The translations under genes and the position numbers were made by a program. From Vreelandella malpeensis (GTDB lineage: Bacteria; Pseudomonadota; Gammaproteobacteria; Pseudomonadales; Halomonadaceae), in NCBI RefSeq assembly GCF_020622355.1, contig NZ_WHVL01000002.1:434001-498000 (forward strand): a stretch of 64,000 nt of DNA, in the 5' to 3' direction. The notes beneath the pieces are model-generated. The model was not told where the DNA came from. It did no database searches and saw only the letters and a list, made by a program, of their open reading frames with translations. Below, piece by piece: positions 42,939-53,406 of the stretch. Position 1 is the stretch's first letter. The number at the start of each line of letters is the position of its first letter.

Positions 42939-43531
42939 GGGGACACCTTGGAGTCGGATGCCTGGGAGCCAAAGGGCCGGGCATCGGGCGGATCGAGACG
43001 GTCGAGCGAGTCGTTCAGGCACCGGGCGCGATGCAGGATGTCGCTGACCACCGCGCGCGGGCTGCGCCGGTCGGTACGCACGATGACGTCGGCGGTGGCA
43101 CGATAGAGCGGGTCGCGGAGGGTGAACATCTCGTTGAGCACCTGTTCGCGGTCGACACGCTGCAGAAGTGGGCGATTCTTGTCGCGGGCGGTACGCTTCA
43201 GCTGCTGTTCGACGGTGGTGAACAGATAGACCACGGTGCCGCGCTCGCGCAGCGCCCGGCGATTCTCCTCACGTAGCACCGCCCCGCCGCCGGTGGCCAG
43301 CACCACGCCGGAAAGGCGGGTGAGTTCGTCGATCGTCTGCACCTCGCGCAAGCGAAAGCCGGGCTCGCCCTCGACGTCGAAGATCCAGGGAATGTCGGCG
43401 CCACAGCGCTCCTGTATGACGTGGTCGCTGTCATGGAAACGGCGCGAGAGCTCCGCAGCCAGCAGCCGACCGATGGTGCTCTTGCCGGCCCCCATGGGGC
43501 CGATCAGAAAAAGGTTGGGTAAATCCTGCAT
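42935..43531 (-). CDS. aroK: Shikimate kinase
   Basis: 198 residues, a little longer than the usual 170-175 owing to a non-conserved C-terminal tail (about 175-198) that runs into aroB. Walker [10 protein letters not shown] (11-19), shikimate-binding Asp in HDSDHVIQ and the [13 protein letters not shown] motif are intact. Phosphorylates shikimate. The ATG at 43531 shares a base with the pilQ stop (TGATG), so translation is coupled to the pilus gene upstream. Confidence 0.97.
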   Translation of the reverse strand: MQDLPNLFLIGPMGAGKSTIGRLLAAELSRRFHDSDHVIQERCGADIPWIFDVEGEPGFRLREVQTIDELTRLSGVVLATGGGAVLREENRRALRERGTVVYLFTTVEQQLKRTARDKNRPLLQRVDREQVLNEMFTLRDPLYRATADVIVRTDRRSPRAVVSDILHRARCLNDSLDRLDPPDARPFGSQASDSKVSP

Positions 43532-45624
43532 CAACGAACCGCCAAGCCATCATCAAGTAGTCGTGGAGTAATGAACACTAACAGCTCTACCTTGTCATTG
43601 CTCTCCTGGGTGTAGCGAAACAGATGCCCCAGGATCGGCAGATCGCCCAGAAGCGGGGTCTTGGCGATCTGACTGAGCTGCTCGGTAGTCAAGATACCGC
43701 CAAGCACCACGGTTTGACCATTGTCGACGAGCACCTGGGTCTCGATCTGGTTGGTGTCGATGGGCGGCTCGCCACCGAATTCGCTTTCACGAAAGCTGTC
43801 GTTCTTGATCACCAGGTCCATGATGATGCGGTTGTCCGGGGTGATCTGCGGGGTGACCTCAAGCGAAAGCTCCGCCTCCTTGAACTGGGTGTCCGGGTTG
43901 CCCTGCACGTCCACACTCTGGAACGCCCGCTCCTCGCCCTGGCGAATGGTCGCGGTGCGCTGGTTGGCGGTAATGATGCGCGGCTGCGAGATCGTCTGGC
44001 TCTTGCCCTCGCTCTCCAGCGCCCGGAGCTCGAGATCGAGCAGCACATCGCCGGCCAGATAGCCGAAGCTGAACCCGGTACCGGCCACCGCGCCCGGACC
44101 GAGATCGACCGCGAGTCCACCTTGAGCGCGGTTAATGCCGCCCGGATTGATGTCGCGACGCTGGTATTGCCCACTACCGTCACCGACGAGTTCGAACCCG
44201 CGCGTGCTGGAAAGCCCCCAGTTGATGCCGAGCTCCCGCGAGGCGGTGTCCCGGGCGATGACGATGCGCGCCTCGATCTGCACCTGGCGCACGGCGACGT
44301 CGAGCCGATCGAGCGTGGCGGTGATCTCGCGGATCTGCTCGGCGGTATCCTGCACCAGCAGCGTGTTGGTGCGCTGGTCGACGCTCACCCGGCCCCGCTC
44401 GGTCAGAAGCCCGAAGCCCTCGGCGCCGCGCAGCAGCTGGGCGAAATCCTCGGCGCGGGCGTAGCGCACTTCGATGAACTCGGTCACCAGCGGCGTCAGG
44501 GTCTGGCGCTGGTTGCGCGACTCGATCTCCTGACGCTCGACCTCGGCAAGCTCCCCGGCCGGGGCGATCACGATCACGTTGCCCTGCTCGCGGCTCGACA
44601 GCCCCTGGCTTTGCAGGATCAGCGCCAGCGCCTGGTCCCAGGGCACGTCGTTCAAGTTCAGCGTCACCCGGCCGGTGACGCTGTCGCTGGCCACCAGGTT
44701 CAAGCCGGTGAACTGGGCCAGCGTCGCCAGCACCGCCCGCACCTCGATGTCTTGGAAGTTGAGGCTCAGCCGATCGCCGGTGAAGCGCTCCTCGGGGCGC
44801 TGGGTGAGCGACTCGCTGGGCTCGGCGGCGGGCTCCACGTCCACCGTCAGCACCCGTCCGCTTTGCGAGGAGAGCATGGCGTAGGCGCCCTGGGTCTGCA
44901 TCTCGAGCTGCACGCCGCGCGGCGTGGTGCGCGGCGTGATGCGCTGGATGGGCGTGGCGAAGTCGGTGGTGTCGAGAATCTGATCCAGGCTCGCGGGCAG
45001 CGTCACGTCATCGAGGGTGGCGATCACCACGCCGTTGTCGGCCTCCTGGACGCTGGCCGTCACGCCGCTCTGGCTGAAGGTGACCAGCAGCCGCCCACCG
45101 CCGTTGGGACCGCGGCGAAAATCGATGCTGTCGATGAGAGGGCCGGTGACCGGCGCCGGCGATGCCACGTTCGAGGCCGCGCGAGGCGCAGCGGCTGCCG
45201 TGCTGAAGGCCGGTGCGGGTGCGCCGGCCTGAGCGGTGCCGCCCGCCTCCGGCGACAAGAACACGCTCAGCCGATTGTCCGCGGCAATCGAGCGAAAGCC
45301 GTGGGCGCCTTGCAGGTCGACGATCAAGCGGGTGCGCCCACCGCCTTCGATGGCGGTGATACGCTCGATGCCGCTGCGGTTCACCGGCAGATCGCGCCGG
45401 GCCAGACCATTCTGGGTCTCGGCCAGGTCCAGCGCCAGACGCGGCGGCACCTGGAGCGCGTAGCCGGTCAGCTCGCCCGGGGCGCCGTCGAAGGAGAGCA
45501 GAAGCTCCACCTCGCCCTGAGGGGCGTCGCGCACCTCGAGGTCGGTCAGCACCGAGGCGCCGGCCCAGGCGGGCCAGCAGGCGATCAGAAACAGCGCGAA
45601 GGTGGTGCGAGCGGTGATGACCAT
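43531..45624 (-). CDS. pilQ: Type IV pilus secretin PilQ
   Basis: 697 residues. Signal peptide ([23 protein letters not shown]), two AMIN domains (about 25-280) that bind peptidoglycan, an N0/N1 region with [21 protein letters not shown] and the [20 protein letters not shown] repeat, then the C-terminal secretin barrel ending with [18 protein letters not shown]. Forms the outer-membrane pore for the pilus fibre. I start at the ATG 45624; a TTG two codons upstream is less likely. Followed directly by aroK. Confidence 0.97.
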   Translation of the reverse strand: MVITARTTFALFLIACWPAWAGASVLTDLEVRDAPQGEVELLLSFDGAPGELTGYALQVPPRLALDLAETQNGLARRDLPVNRSGIERITAIEGGGRTRLIVDLQGAHGFRSIAADNRLSVFLSPEAGGTAQAGAPAPAFSTAAAAPRAASNVASPAPVTGPLIDSIDFRRGPNGGGRLLVTFSQSGVTASVQEADNGVVIATLDDVTLPASLDQILDTTDFATPIQRITPRTTPRGVQLEMQTQGAYAMLSSQSGRVLTVDVEPAAEPSESLTQRPEERFTGDRLSLNFQDIEVRAVLATLAQFTGLNLVASDSVTGRVTLNLNDVPWDQALALILQSQGLSSREQGNVIVIAPAGELAEVERQEIESRNQRQTLTPLVTEFIEVRYARAEDFAQLLRGAEGFGLLTERGRVSVDQRTNTLLVQDTAEQIREITATLDRLDVAVRQVQIEARIVIARDTASRELGINWGLSSTRGFELVGDGSGQYQRRDINPGGINRAQGGLAVDLGPGAVAGTGFSFGYLAGDVLLDLELRALESEGKSQTISQPRIITANQRTATIRQGEERAFQSVDVQGNPDTQFKEAELSLEVTPQITPDNRIIMDLVIKNDSFRESEFGGEPPIDTNQIETQVLVDNGQTVVLGGILTTEQLSQIAKTPLLGDLPILGHLFRYTQESNDKVELLVFITPRLLDDGLAVR

Positions 45625-45669
45625 AGACAAGGCTTCCGGGTAGACATCGATCGATCGTGATGGTGGTTG

Positions 45670-46194
45670 TCAGGGCGCAAGCGAGAGTGCCGCCGGGCTC
45701 TCCCGCCAGCCCTCCCGCTCGTCGAAGACGCGCTCGAGAAGGCGCACCTCGTCGCGCGTGATACGGGTGATCTCCCCGTAGTTGGCGCCCAGATGGTTGC
45801 CTTCGCGCACGCTGGTCACGTTGCCGTCGGGCGTGGCGATCATCGCCAGACGCTGCCCCCCCATCTCGAGGGTGCCGACCAGGCGCAGCGACTGGAGCGC
45901 GAAGGCCTCGAGCGGCTCCAGGGGCCGCTGGGTATCCGGTGCCAGGGCGCTTGCGACCGTGGCGATTGTCGCACTGGGCGTCGGGCGGCCAGGCGCCAAG
46001 AACGGGCTGCGCGCGTCGCTATATTGGTAGTTCAGCACCACCGGCGGCGGAATCGCCGCAATCGCAAGCGCCGCCTGCTGGGTCGGGGCGCGGCGAATGT
46101 CCGCCAGGGTGGCGTCGAGCTGGTCGAGATCGGCGTCGCTGCAACCCGCGAGCAGCGCGACGACGCCCAGGACGGTCAGGCGAGCAGGCATCAT
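45670..46194 (-). CDS. pilP: Type IV pilus lipoprotein PilP
   Basis: 174 residues. Lipoprotein signal with lipobox LLAGC (Cys18), a linker, then the beta-sandwich with ARSPFL (the RSPF motif of PilP), LRLVGTLEMGGQRLAMI and VREGNHLGANYGEITRI. Connects the inner-membrane PilMNO complex to PilQ. The ATG overlaps the pilO stop (46191-46194). 45 bases before pilQ. Confidence 0.95.
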   Translation of the reverse strand: MMPARLTVLGVVALLAGCSDADLDQLDATLADIRRAPTQQAALAIAAIPPPVVLNYQYSDARSPFLAPGRPTPSATIATVASALAPDTQRPLEPLEAFALQSLRLVGTLEMGGQRLAMIATPDGNVTSVREGNHLGANYGEITRITRDEVRLLERVFDEREGWRESPAALSLAP

Positions 46195-46835
46195 GGCGTC
46201 ACCTGCGCGCCTGCGGGGTCGTCGAGGTAGCTGTAGGTACGCGCGACCAGCGAGAGTCGCAGGCTGTCGCCTTGGCCATCGACCGGCGCGATGGTCAGGT
46301 CGTGCTGGGTAACGATGCGCGCCAGCTGGCTGATATCGGCGGCGAAGCTTGCCAGCTGGTGGTAGCCGCCGCGCACCTGGATATCCAGCGGATGCTCGAT
46401 GTAGTGCTCGTTGCTGACCGTGGCGCGCAGGCGAATCACCTCGATGGTCAGCCGGTTGTCCACCGCAGCGTCGCTGATGCTGTCCAGAAGCGAGGGAATC
46501 TCGGCGCTGGTGGGCAGCATGGCGCGCATGCGTCCCATCTGCTCCTCCAGGTCCATCAGCTGGTTCTGCACGTTGGGCAGCAGCGCCACTTCCGACGCCT
46601 TCACCCGGTACTCGCTGAGAAGGCGTGCCTCCTGGCGCTTCTCCTCGGCGAGCTTGGCGCGCTTGTCGCTGACCTCCCACCAGACGAGACCGCCGAAGGC
46701 GAGCAGGAACACCAGCGCCACGCACAGCGCGCGCAGAAGCGGCGGCCACTCGCCTGCCTCCTTGAGATCGAGGCTTTGCAGCTCCACTTCCTTGAGCCGC
46801 TGCCACTCGCGGCCCAGTTGATCGCGGGTCATCAT
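46191..46835 (-). CDS. pilO: Type IV pilus assembly protein PilO
   Basis: 214 residues. A short cytoplasmic segment with a WPPLLRALCVALVFLLAFGG membrane helix, a coiled coil (about 58-110), and a periplasmic ferredoxin-like domain with YIEHPLDIQVRGGYHQLASF, the typical PilO motif. Forms heterodimers with PilN as part of the alignment complex. Overlaps pilN and pilP by four bases on each side. Confidence 0.95.
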   Translation of the reverse strand: MMTRDQLGREWQRLKEVELQSLDLKEAGEWPPLLRALCVALVFLLAFGGLVWWEVSDKRAKLAEEKRQEARLLSEYRVKASEVALLPNVQNQLMDLEEQMGRMRAMLPTSAEIPSLLDSISDAAVDNRLTIEVIRLRATVSNEHYIEHPLDIQVRGGYHQLASFAADISQLARIVTQHDLTIAPVDGQGDSLRLSLVARTYSYLDDPAGAQVTP

Positions 46836-47398
46836 GGGGCACTCTCCTCGCCGTTTTCCGGGCCGAGTGCCTGGGTCACCTCGAAGCGAAACAGCCGCCC
46901 CTGCTGGTCCGGGGCGCTGGTCACCTCGGAGAGCACCGGCACCCCGAGTCCCGGCATGCGGGCGATGCGGCGCAGCTGCTCGGACACCTGGCGCTCGTCG
47001 TCGGCGATGGCGGTCACGCTGACCTGATGGCCGGTGCGGGCGAGTTGTTCAAAGACCACGCCGTCGGTCAGGCTCGCCGCCAGGGCGTTGAACAGCTCCA
47101 CCGTATCGGTGCGGTCCTCCTGCAGGGTCGTGAACAGCGCAAGCTGGGCCGCCAACTGCTCGGCATCGGTCTGGTAGCGCTGCACGTCGTCGATCTCGCG
47201 CTCCAGGGTCTCGATATGGCGGGCGATGTAGGCGGTGCGCAGCTTCTGCTCGTCGAGCTCCAGCTGGTAGATCATCGCTACCGCCAGCGCCACCAGCACG
47301 CCGAGCAATAGCGCCAGCAGCGCCAGGCCGTAGAAGCGTCGTGTGCGCCTTTCGCGGCGGACATCGCGCCAGGGCAGCAGGTTGATGTTGATGCTCAT
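46832..47398 (-). CDS. pilN: Type IV pilus assembly protein PilN
   Basis: 188 residues beginning MSININLLPWRDVRRERR. The conserved INLLPWR cytoplasmic motif docks into the groove of PilM. One membrane helix (about 24-46), a coiled coil and a periplasmic ferredoxin-like domain complete the protein. The start at 47398 overlaps the pilM stop (ATGA). I trimmed a longer in-frame extension that lies inside pilM. Confidence 0.95.
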   Translation of the reverse strand: MSININLLPWRDVRRERRTRRFYGLALLALLLGVLVALAVAMIYQLELDEQKLRTAYIARHIETLEREIDDVQRYQTDAEQLAAQLALFTTLQEDRTDTVELFNALAASLTDGVVFEQLARTGHQVSVTAIADDERQVSEQLRRIARMPGLGVPVLSEVTSAPDQQGRLFRFEVTQALGPENGEESAP

Positions 47399-48456
47399 TG
47401 GCTCACCTTCATCGCCAGCCCCCCGGCGGTCAGCATCGCCGGCGCGTCGCTTGCCAGCCCCTGCACGTTGAGGCGCCGGTTCACCTTCATGCGGTGGAAG
47501 GGATTGGCCAGCGTTACCGTCACGCCGTTCTCGGCGGCGATGCGCTCGGCGAGTCCCGGAATCACGCTGGAGCCGCCGGCCAGCACGATGTGCTCGACGC
47601 GCTGCTTGCGGCCGGCGGTGTAGTAGAGCTGAAGCGAGCGGCGCACCTGCTGGACCACGGTATCCAGAAAGGGGTCGAGCACGCTTGCCTGGTAATCCTC
47701 GGGCAGGCCGCCGCGCTTCTTGGCAAGCCCCGCTTCCTCGACGCTGAGGGCGTAGCGTTCGCGAATGGCGTCGGTCAACTGGCGGCCGCCGTAGACGCTG
47801 TCGCGGCTGTAGATGATGCGCCCGCCGCGCAGCACGTGAAAGGCGTTCATGGTAGCGCCCAGGTCGACCAGCCCCACGCAGGCCGACGGCGCATCCTCCC
47901 CGCTGAGCTGGCGCCTGAGCTCGGCGAAGGCGCGCTCGACGGCGAAGGACTCGACATCCACCGCGGCGGGCTCGAGCCCCGCCTGGACAAGGGTATCGGT
48001 GAGCTGGCTGACATCGCGCTGGCGACACGCCACCAGGACCACCTGCTGCTGGCTCTCGTCGAAGGAAGAAGGCCCCAGGGGCTGGAAGTCGAAGGCCACC
48101 TCGTTGAACGGAAAGGGAATGTGGCGGTCGGACTCTTCGACGATGCGCGCTTCGATCTCGTCTTCACCGAGGCTTGCGGGAAAGGTCAGCGTCTTGGTGA
48201 TGGCGGCGCTGGCCGGCACGGCCACGGCGGCCTTCTTGGTGGAGGGACGGGCGTGCTCGACGGCATTGCGCAAGACCCTTGCCACATCGACGATATCGCG
48301 AATGCGCCGTTCGACCACGGCGCCCTCTCTGAGCGGGCGTACGGCATAGCTCTCGACCTGGTAGCTGCTGTCCAGCTGCTTGAGCTCGAGGAGCTTGACG
48401 GTGGCCGACGTGATGTCCACCCCGATCAGTCCCTTGCCGGGCTTGAGTAAGCGCAT
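47395..48456 (-). CDS. pilM: Type IV pilus actin-like ATPase PilM
   Basis: 353 residues. Actin/FtsA-like fold: GVDITSATVKLLEL (phosphate 1), GLVDLGATMNAFHVLRGG (phosphate 2) and IVLAGGSSVIPGLAERIA (adenosine). Cytoplasmic ring component that binds the PilN N-terminus. First gene of pilMNOPQ, divergent from ponA with a 193-base gap, the conserved gammaproteobacterial arrangement. Confidence 0.96.
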   Translation of the reverse strand: MRLLKPGKGLIGVDITSATVKLLELKQLDSSYQVESYAVRPLREGAVVERRIRDIVDVARVLRNAVEHARPSTKKAAVAVPASAAITKTLTFPASLGEDEIEARIVEESDRHIPFPFNEVAFDFQPLGPSSFDESQQQVVLVACRQRDVSQLTDTLVQAGLEPAAVDVESFAVERAFAELRRQLSGEDAPSACVGLVDLGATMNAFHVLRGGRIIYSRDSVYGGRQLTDAIRERYALSVEEAGLAKKRGGLPEDYQASVLDPFLDTVVQQVRRSLQLYYTAGRKQRVEHIVLAGGSSVIPGLAERIAAENGVTVTLANPFHRMKVNRRLNVQGLASDAPAMLTAGGLAMKVSQ

Positions 48457-48574
48457 GGCGTCTCGCTTGGTATTATCGTCTTATGCGTATAGCGAGATTA
48501 CATTATTTTTAGGCGCCTCACACCGTCAAGCCAATCTAGTCATATCAATACTGGTGGCCGTCGACATGCCTTCT

Positions 48575-48580
48575 TATAAT
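48575..48580 (+). promoter_or_regulatory. Candidate -10 of ponA
   Basis: A TATAAT hexamer 70 bases upstream of the ponA start. The hexamer 17 bases upstream (TGGTGG, 48552-48557) is a poor -35, so the element is a candidate only. Confidence 0.4.
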
Positions 48581-48649
48581 GGTGACCAATTGCGCAATGT
48601 GGCCGCTAAAGCGCCGCACTGATCCTCTCTTCACGGATACCCTCTGTTC

Positions 48650-51178
48650 ATGACGTTTCTTCGCACCCTCCTCGTTTCACTCTTCTCGCTGGTGGTGGCC
48701 GTTGCCGGCGCCATCGTGCTGGCGGTAGTGGCAGCGGCCATCTACTTCTCGCCGGGACTTCCCGATGTTCGCCAATTGCAGGACTTCGAGCTTCATACGC
48801 CACTGCGCATCTTCACCAGCGACGGCCGCCTGATCGGCGAGTTCGGCGAAGAGCGGCGCATGGTGGTGGACTACGATGAGATCCCCCAGGACATGATCAA
48901 CGCCCTGATCGCCGCCGAGGACGCCAGCTTCTTCGAGCACGCAGGCGTCGATCCGCGAGGCCTGGCCCGCGCCGCGGTGGAGCTCGCCAGCAGCGGCGGC
49001 GCGATCCAGTCCGGTGGCTCCACCATCACCATGCAGGTCGCACGTAACTACATGCTGACGCTGGACCAGACCTTCACCCGCAAGATTCGCGAGATCCTGC
49101 TGGCGCTGCAGATGGAGCAGGTCCTTTCCAAGCAGCAGATCTTTTCGCTCTACGTCAACAAGATCTTTCTCGGCAACCGCGCCTACGGAATCGCCACCGC
49201 CGCCGAGACCTACTACGACAAGCCGCTCTCCGAGCTGACTCTGGCAGAAACCGCGATGATCGCGGGCCTGCCCAAGGCCCCCTCGGCGTTCAACCCGCTG
49301 GCCAATTCCGAGCGCTCCCTGATCCGCCGCAACTGGATCCTGTTTCGCATGCGCGAGCTCGGCTACATCGACAACGACACCTACGCCGCCGCGGTGCAGG
49401 AGCCGGTCACGGCGCGCCGCCACTACACCCAGACCGAGGTGGACGCCTCCTACGTCTCGGAAATGGCCCGCCAGTACGCCGTCGAGCGCTTTGGTGACAC
49501 CGCCTACACCGGCGGCTACCGGATCTACACCACCATCGACAGCGAGCTCCAGCCCGCTGCCCGTCAGGCGCTGGCGAGCGGTCTGATCGCCTACGACCAG
49601 CGCCACGGCTGGCGCGGTGCCGAGCAGAGCGACATCGCCGCAAGTCTCGTCGAAGCCCAGGAGCAGACCACGACCCAGGGCCTCGAGGAGGAGCTTTCCG
49701 AGTCGCCGGAAATCCGCCAGACCGCACGCCAGGCCGCCGAGCGCAGCCAGACCGAGATCGCCGGTATCGACGGCGACGTCTCCAACTGGCTGCAGGTGCT
49801 CGAACGCACGCCTAACTACGGCCTGCTGCGCCCGGCCATCGTGGTCCAGAGCGGCGGCCGCGAGATGCAGGTGCTGACCCGCGACCGCGAGCTCAAGACC
49901 ATTCCCTGGGAAGGGCTCAGCTGGGCGCGCGCCTACCAGAACCCGAGAAGCCGTGGCGGCGAGCCGTCGAGCGCCGACCAGATCGCCGTGCGCGGCGACC
50001 TGGTGCGCATCGTCGAGAACGACGACGGCTCGGTGCGCCTTTCCCAGCGCCCGGACGTCGAAGGATCGCTGGTGGTCCAGGACCCGCGCACCGGCGCGAT
50101 CCTGGCGCTGCAGGGCGGCTTCGACTTCAATGCCAGCAAGTTCAACCGCGCCATCCAGGCCCAGCGCCAGTCCGGCTCGATCTTCAAGCCGTTCATCTAC
50201 CTGGCCGCCCTCGACGACGGCGGCATGACCGCGGCGAGCGTGGTCAACGATGCGCCGCTGGTGGTCGACGACGGCAGCAACTCGCTGTGGCGCCCGGTCA
50301 ACTCCAGCCGCGACTTCCAGGGCCCGATGCGCCTGCGCCCGGCGCTCGCCCGCTCGCGCAACCTGGTCACCATTCGCGTGCTGCAGTCCATGGGCGTCAA
50401 CCCGACCATCGACTACCTGGCCGGCTTCGGCTTCTCCGTCGACCGCCTGCCCCGGGGCCTGTCGCTGGCACTGGGCAGCGCCAGCCTCACGCCCATGGAG
50501 ATGACCAACGCCTACGCGGTGATCGCCAACGGCGGCTTCCAGGTCTCGCCCTGGTTCATCGAACGCGTCACCCGCAACGACGACAACGAGGTGCTCGACG
50601 AAGCCACACCGCGCATCGCCTGCCCGAGCTGTGCCGATGGCCAGCAGAGCGTGGAGATCGACGGCAAGGAGTACCCGGTCGCCGAGCGGGTGGCCGACCC
50701 GGCGGCGGTCTACATCCTGCGCGACATGCTGCGCGACGTCATTACCTCCGGCACCGGGCGTGCCGCGCTGAGCCTGAACCGTGACGATATCGTCGGCAAG
50801 ACCGGCACCACCAACAACCAGCGCGATGCCTGGTTCGCCGGCTTCAACAGCGATCTGGTGACCACCGTCTGGGTGGGCAAGGACAGCAACGAGACCACCG
50901 CCGAGTACGGCGCCAGCGCTGCGCTTCCGATCTGGATCGACTTCATGGGTCAGGCGCTGGAAGGCACCCCGCCGGCCATACCGGAGCGCCCCGCCACGGT
51001 GGTCACTGCCCGAGTCGACCCGGACAGCGGCCGCCGTCTCTACGACGAACAGTCCGGCGGGATCTCGGAGCTGTTCCGCGAGGATCGCCTGCCCTCCTAC
51101 CAGACCCGCACCATCAGTCGCGAGCTCGAAGAGGCGAGCGGCTCCCAAGGCTCCGGCGCGGCGGAATCGATCTTCTGA
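48650..51178 (+). CDS. mrcA: Penicillin-binding protein 1A (bifunctional transglycosylase/transpeptidase)
   Basis: 842 residues. N-terminal membrane anchor (about 5-30). GT51 glycosyltransferase with catalytic Glu90 in AAEDASFFEHAGVD and GGSTITMQVARNYML. An OB-like insert with Gln/Glu-rich sequence follows around residues 315-370. The transpeptidase has Ser510 in SGSIFKPF, SRN, and KTGTTNNQRDAWFAGF (from Lys717). Polymerises and cross-links peptidoglycan. Divergent from pilM, as in pseudomonads where it is called ponA. Ends at a strong terminator shared with the convergent TRAP operon. Confidence 0.97.
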   Translation: MTFLRTLLVSLFSLVVAVAGAIVLAVVAAAIYFSPGLPDVRQLQDFELHTPLRIFTSDGRLIGEFGEERRMVVDYDEIPQDMINALIAAEDASFFEHAGVDPRGLARAAVELASSGGAIQSGGSTITMQVARNYMLTLDQTFTRKIREILLALQMEQVLSKQQIFSLYVNKIFLGNRAYGIATAAETYYDKPLSELTLAETAMIAGLPKAPSAFNPLANSERSLIRRNWILFRMRELGYIDNDTYAAAVQEPVTARRHYTQTEVDASYVSEMARQYAVERFGDTAYTGGYRIYTTIDSELQPAARQALASGLIAYDQRHGWRGAEQSDIAASLVEAQEQTTTQGLEEELSESPEIRQTARQAAERSQTEIAGIDGDVSNWLQVLERTPNYGLLRPAIVVQSGGREMQVLTRDRELKTIPWEGLSWARAYQNPRSRGGEPSSADQIAVRGDLVRIVENDDGSVRLSQRPDVEGSLVVQDPRTGAILALQGGFDFNASKFNRAIQAQRQSGSIFKPFIYLAALDDGGMTAASVVNDAPLVVDDGSNSLWRPVNSSRDFQGPMRLRPALARSRNLVTIRVLQSMGVNPTIDYLAGFGFSVDRLPRGLSLALGSASLTPMEMTNAYAVIANGGFQVSPWFIERVTRNDDNEVLDEATPRIACPSCADGQQSVEIDGKEYPVAERVADPAAVYILRDMLRDVITSGTGRAALSLNRDDIVGKTGTTNNQRDAWFAGFNSDLVTTVWVGKDSNETTAEYGASAALPIWIDFMGQALEGTPPAIPERPATVVTARVDPDSGRRLYDEQSGGISELFREDRLPSYQTRTISRELEEASGSQGSGAAESIF

Positions 51179-51204
51179 TCACCGCCCGCCCAGGCCTTGA
51201 ACGC

Positions 51205-51235
51205 AAAAGCCCGGAACATTGTTCCGGGCTTTTTT
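51205..51235. terminator. Bidirectional intrinsic terminator between mrcA and the TRAP operon
   Basis: Stem AAAGCCCGGAAC / GTTCCGGGCTTT with ATT loop, T6 on the plus strand and A4 on the other side. It serves mrcA on the plus strand and the TRAP permease gene on the minus strand. Confidence 0.93.
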
Positions 51236-51294
51236 GTGCCTGCGTACGTCGTGGCTACGCACTCGGGTAGTTGCATACGCACTTGAGTAGTGCG

Positions 51295-53310
51295 TCAAGC
51301 GCGCGTCGGGACCGCCCCCTCCTGGCGGCTGGCCAGGTAGTTGGCACCGATCACCACGGCCATTACCACCACGCCGGCGATCTCGGTCCACAGGTTCGGG
51401 TAGAAGACCCCGAAGATCGCCGCTCCGATGGCCAGGCGCGGAATCAGTGACATGCGCGTGAACAGGTAGCCTTCGAGCGAAGCCGCGAAGGCACATAGCG
51501 CGAACAGCGCGATCACCGCGTTCCAGATCACCACCGGCACCGGGCCGCCGATGATGATCTCCGGGTTGAACACCATGAACAGCGGAATCAGGTAGAGCCC
51601 CTTGGCGAATTTCCACGCCTGGAAGCTCGTCTCCATCGGCTTGCTGCCGGCGATTGCCGCCCCGGCGAAACCGGCAAGGGCTATCGGTGGCGTGACGTTG
51701 GAGTCCTGGGAGTACCAGAACACCACCAGGTGCGCGATCAGAAGCGGCACGCCGAACTCGCTGGTCAAGGCCGGCCCGACCAGCACGATCAGCACGATGT
51801 AGCTCGCGGTGACCGGCAGCCCCATGCCGAGCACCAGGCTCGCCAACAGCACCATCACCAGCGCCAGCACCAGGTTGCCGCCGGAGAAGGCGAGCATCAT
51901 CGAGGAGAACTTGAGCCCGAGGCCGGTCAGCCCCACCACGCCGACGATGATACCGGCCACGGCGCAGGCCATGGAGACCGCCACGGCGTTGCGCGCGCCG
52001 AGTTCGAGACCTTCCACGAGCTTTCCAAGCCCCGCTTTAACGACGCCCACGGTGCGCTCGGCGGTAACCGGTTGCCCCTGACGGGGAGCGACGAAGAAGT
52101 ACCACAAGGCGTAACGGATCACCGCCACCGCGACCATGGTGATGACCGCGTAGTAGCCCACCCGCATCGGCGACAGGTTCATGACCAGAAGCCACACCAG
52201 TACCGCCAGCGGCAAGAGGAAGTGCCAGCCATCCTTCATCACCTGGCGCATCTTCGGCAGCTCCGAGCGCGGCATGCCCTGCATGCCCTGCTTGAGCGCG
52301 ATGATGTGCACGAACAGGTAGACCGTGGCGAAGTACATGATCGCCGGCAGGATGCTGATCTTGACGATCTCGAGATACGGTGTGTTGGTGTATTCGGCGA
52401 TCAAGAAGGCGCCGGCGCCCATCAGAGGTGGGGTGATCTGCCCGCCGGTCGAGGCAGCGGCCTCGATGCCGCCGGCCTGCTTGGCCTTGTAGCCGAGCTT
52501 TTTCATCAGTGGAATGGTGAAGGCGCCGGTGGTCACCACGTTGGCGATGGCGCTGCCCGAGATCGAGCCCATGCCCGCCGAGGCGAGCACGGCCGCCTTG
52601 GCCGGGCCGCCGCGCTGGCGACCGGTGGCGGCGTAGGCCATGTCGATGAAGAACCGTCCTGCTCCAGTGCATTCCAGAAAGGCGCCGAACAGCACGAAGA
52701 TGAAGATGTAGGTGGCGGCGACCCCGAGCGGCAGCCCGAAGATGCCCTCCTGGCCGAGATAGAGCTGTCCCGCCACCCGATCCAGGGTATAGCCGCGATG
52801 GGAGAGAATGCCCGGCAGCCACTCACCGAGCCAGGGCAGTTCGCCCCGCGGACCGGCCAGAGCGTAGATGATCGCGATCAAGCCGATGATGGTCATCCCG
52901 AGCCCCACCGCCCGGCGGCTGGCCTCGAGCACCGTCACCGTGGCGATGATCGCCACGGTGATATCGGTCTGGTTCCAGAAACCGGCACGGTTGACGATCT
53001 CGTCGAGATACAGCACCAGATACCCGCCAGTGATCAAGGCGCCAGCGAAGAAGAGCGCATCGATTGCCCAGCCCAGTACACCGCGTTTGCGGGTAGGGCC
53101 GAAGACGGGAAACATCAAGAAGGCCAACAGCATGATCAGCGCCAGGTGGATGCTGCGCTGATAGAAAAGCCCCAGCGGCTGAATGCCCGCGGAGTAGAGC
53201 TGGAAAAGCGAGAGGGCGACCGCGACCAGCGTGATCACCTTGAGTACCAGCCGCGGCTGTCGCGCGTTGGCCCCGGGGATGACCACCGGCGGTTGAGTGG
53301 ATTCGCTCAT
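51295..53310 (-). CDS. TRAP transporter fused permease, 4TM-12TM (TAXI type)
   Basis: 671 residues, about 16-18 hydrophobic helices. It fuses the small (DctQ-like, about residues 1-190) and large (DctM-like) permease parts. Family motifs: GMGSISGSAIANVVTTGAFTIP and AASTGGQITPPLMGAGAFL in the first half, and VLGMGLPVTASYIVL and WYSQDSNVTPPIALAGFAG in the second. Works with the periplasmic TAXI receptor encoded upstream, driven by an ion gradient. I start it at MSESTQPP; in-frame sequence upstream is poor in family resemblance. Third gene of the TAXI-DUF1850-permease operon. Confidence 0.94.
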   Translation of the reverse strand: MSESTQPPVVIPGANARQPRLVLKVITLVAVALSLFQLYSAGIQPLGLFYQRSIHLALIMLLAFLMFPVFGPTRKRGVLGWAIDALFFAGALITGGYLVLYLDEIVNRAGFWNQTDITVAIIATVTVLEASRRAVGLGMTIIGLIAIIYALAGPRGELPWLGEWLPGILSHRGYTLDRVAGQLYLGQEGIFGLPLGVAATYIFIFVLFGAFLECTGAGRFFIDMAYAATGRQRGGPAKAAVLASAGMGSISGSAIANVVTTGAFTIPLMKKLGYKAKQAGGIEAAASTGGQITPPLMGAGAFLIAEYTNTPYLEIVKISILPAIMYFATVYLFVHIIALKQGMQGMPRSELPKMRQVMKDGWHFLLPLAVLVWLLVMNLSPMRVGYYAVITMVAVAVIRYALWYFFVAPRQGQPVTAERTVGVVKAGLGKLVEGLELGARNAVAVSMACAVAGIIVGVVGLTGLGLKFSSMMLAFSGGNLVLALVMVLLASLVLGMGLPVTASYIVLIVLVGPALTSEFGVPLLIAHLVVFWYSQDSNVTPPIALAGFAGAAIAGSKPMETSFQAWKFAKGLYLIPLFMVFNPEIIIGGPVPVVIWNAVIALFALCAFAASLEGYLFTRMSLIPRLAIGAAIFGVFYPNLWTEIAGVVVMAVVIGANYLASRQEGAVPTRA

Positions 53311-53406
53311 GGGAACCTCGAAGAGAGCAATGGAAGCTAAAGTGATGAAACGTCGATATTGGAATGTCTTTTTTTCAGTTCGCGCCGGCGTGATAGCTGG
53401 CACGGG

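Noticed and set aside
48677-51148. An 823-codon minus-strand frame opposite mrcA
   Set aside because: Shadow of the penicillin-binding protein gene; composition is that of GC-rich antisense, no recognisable domain.
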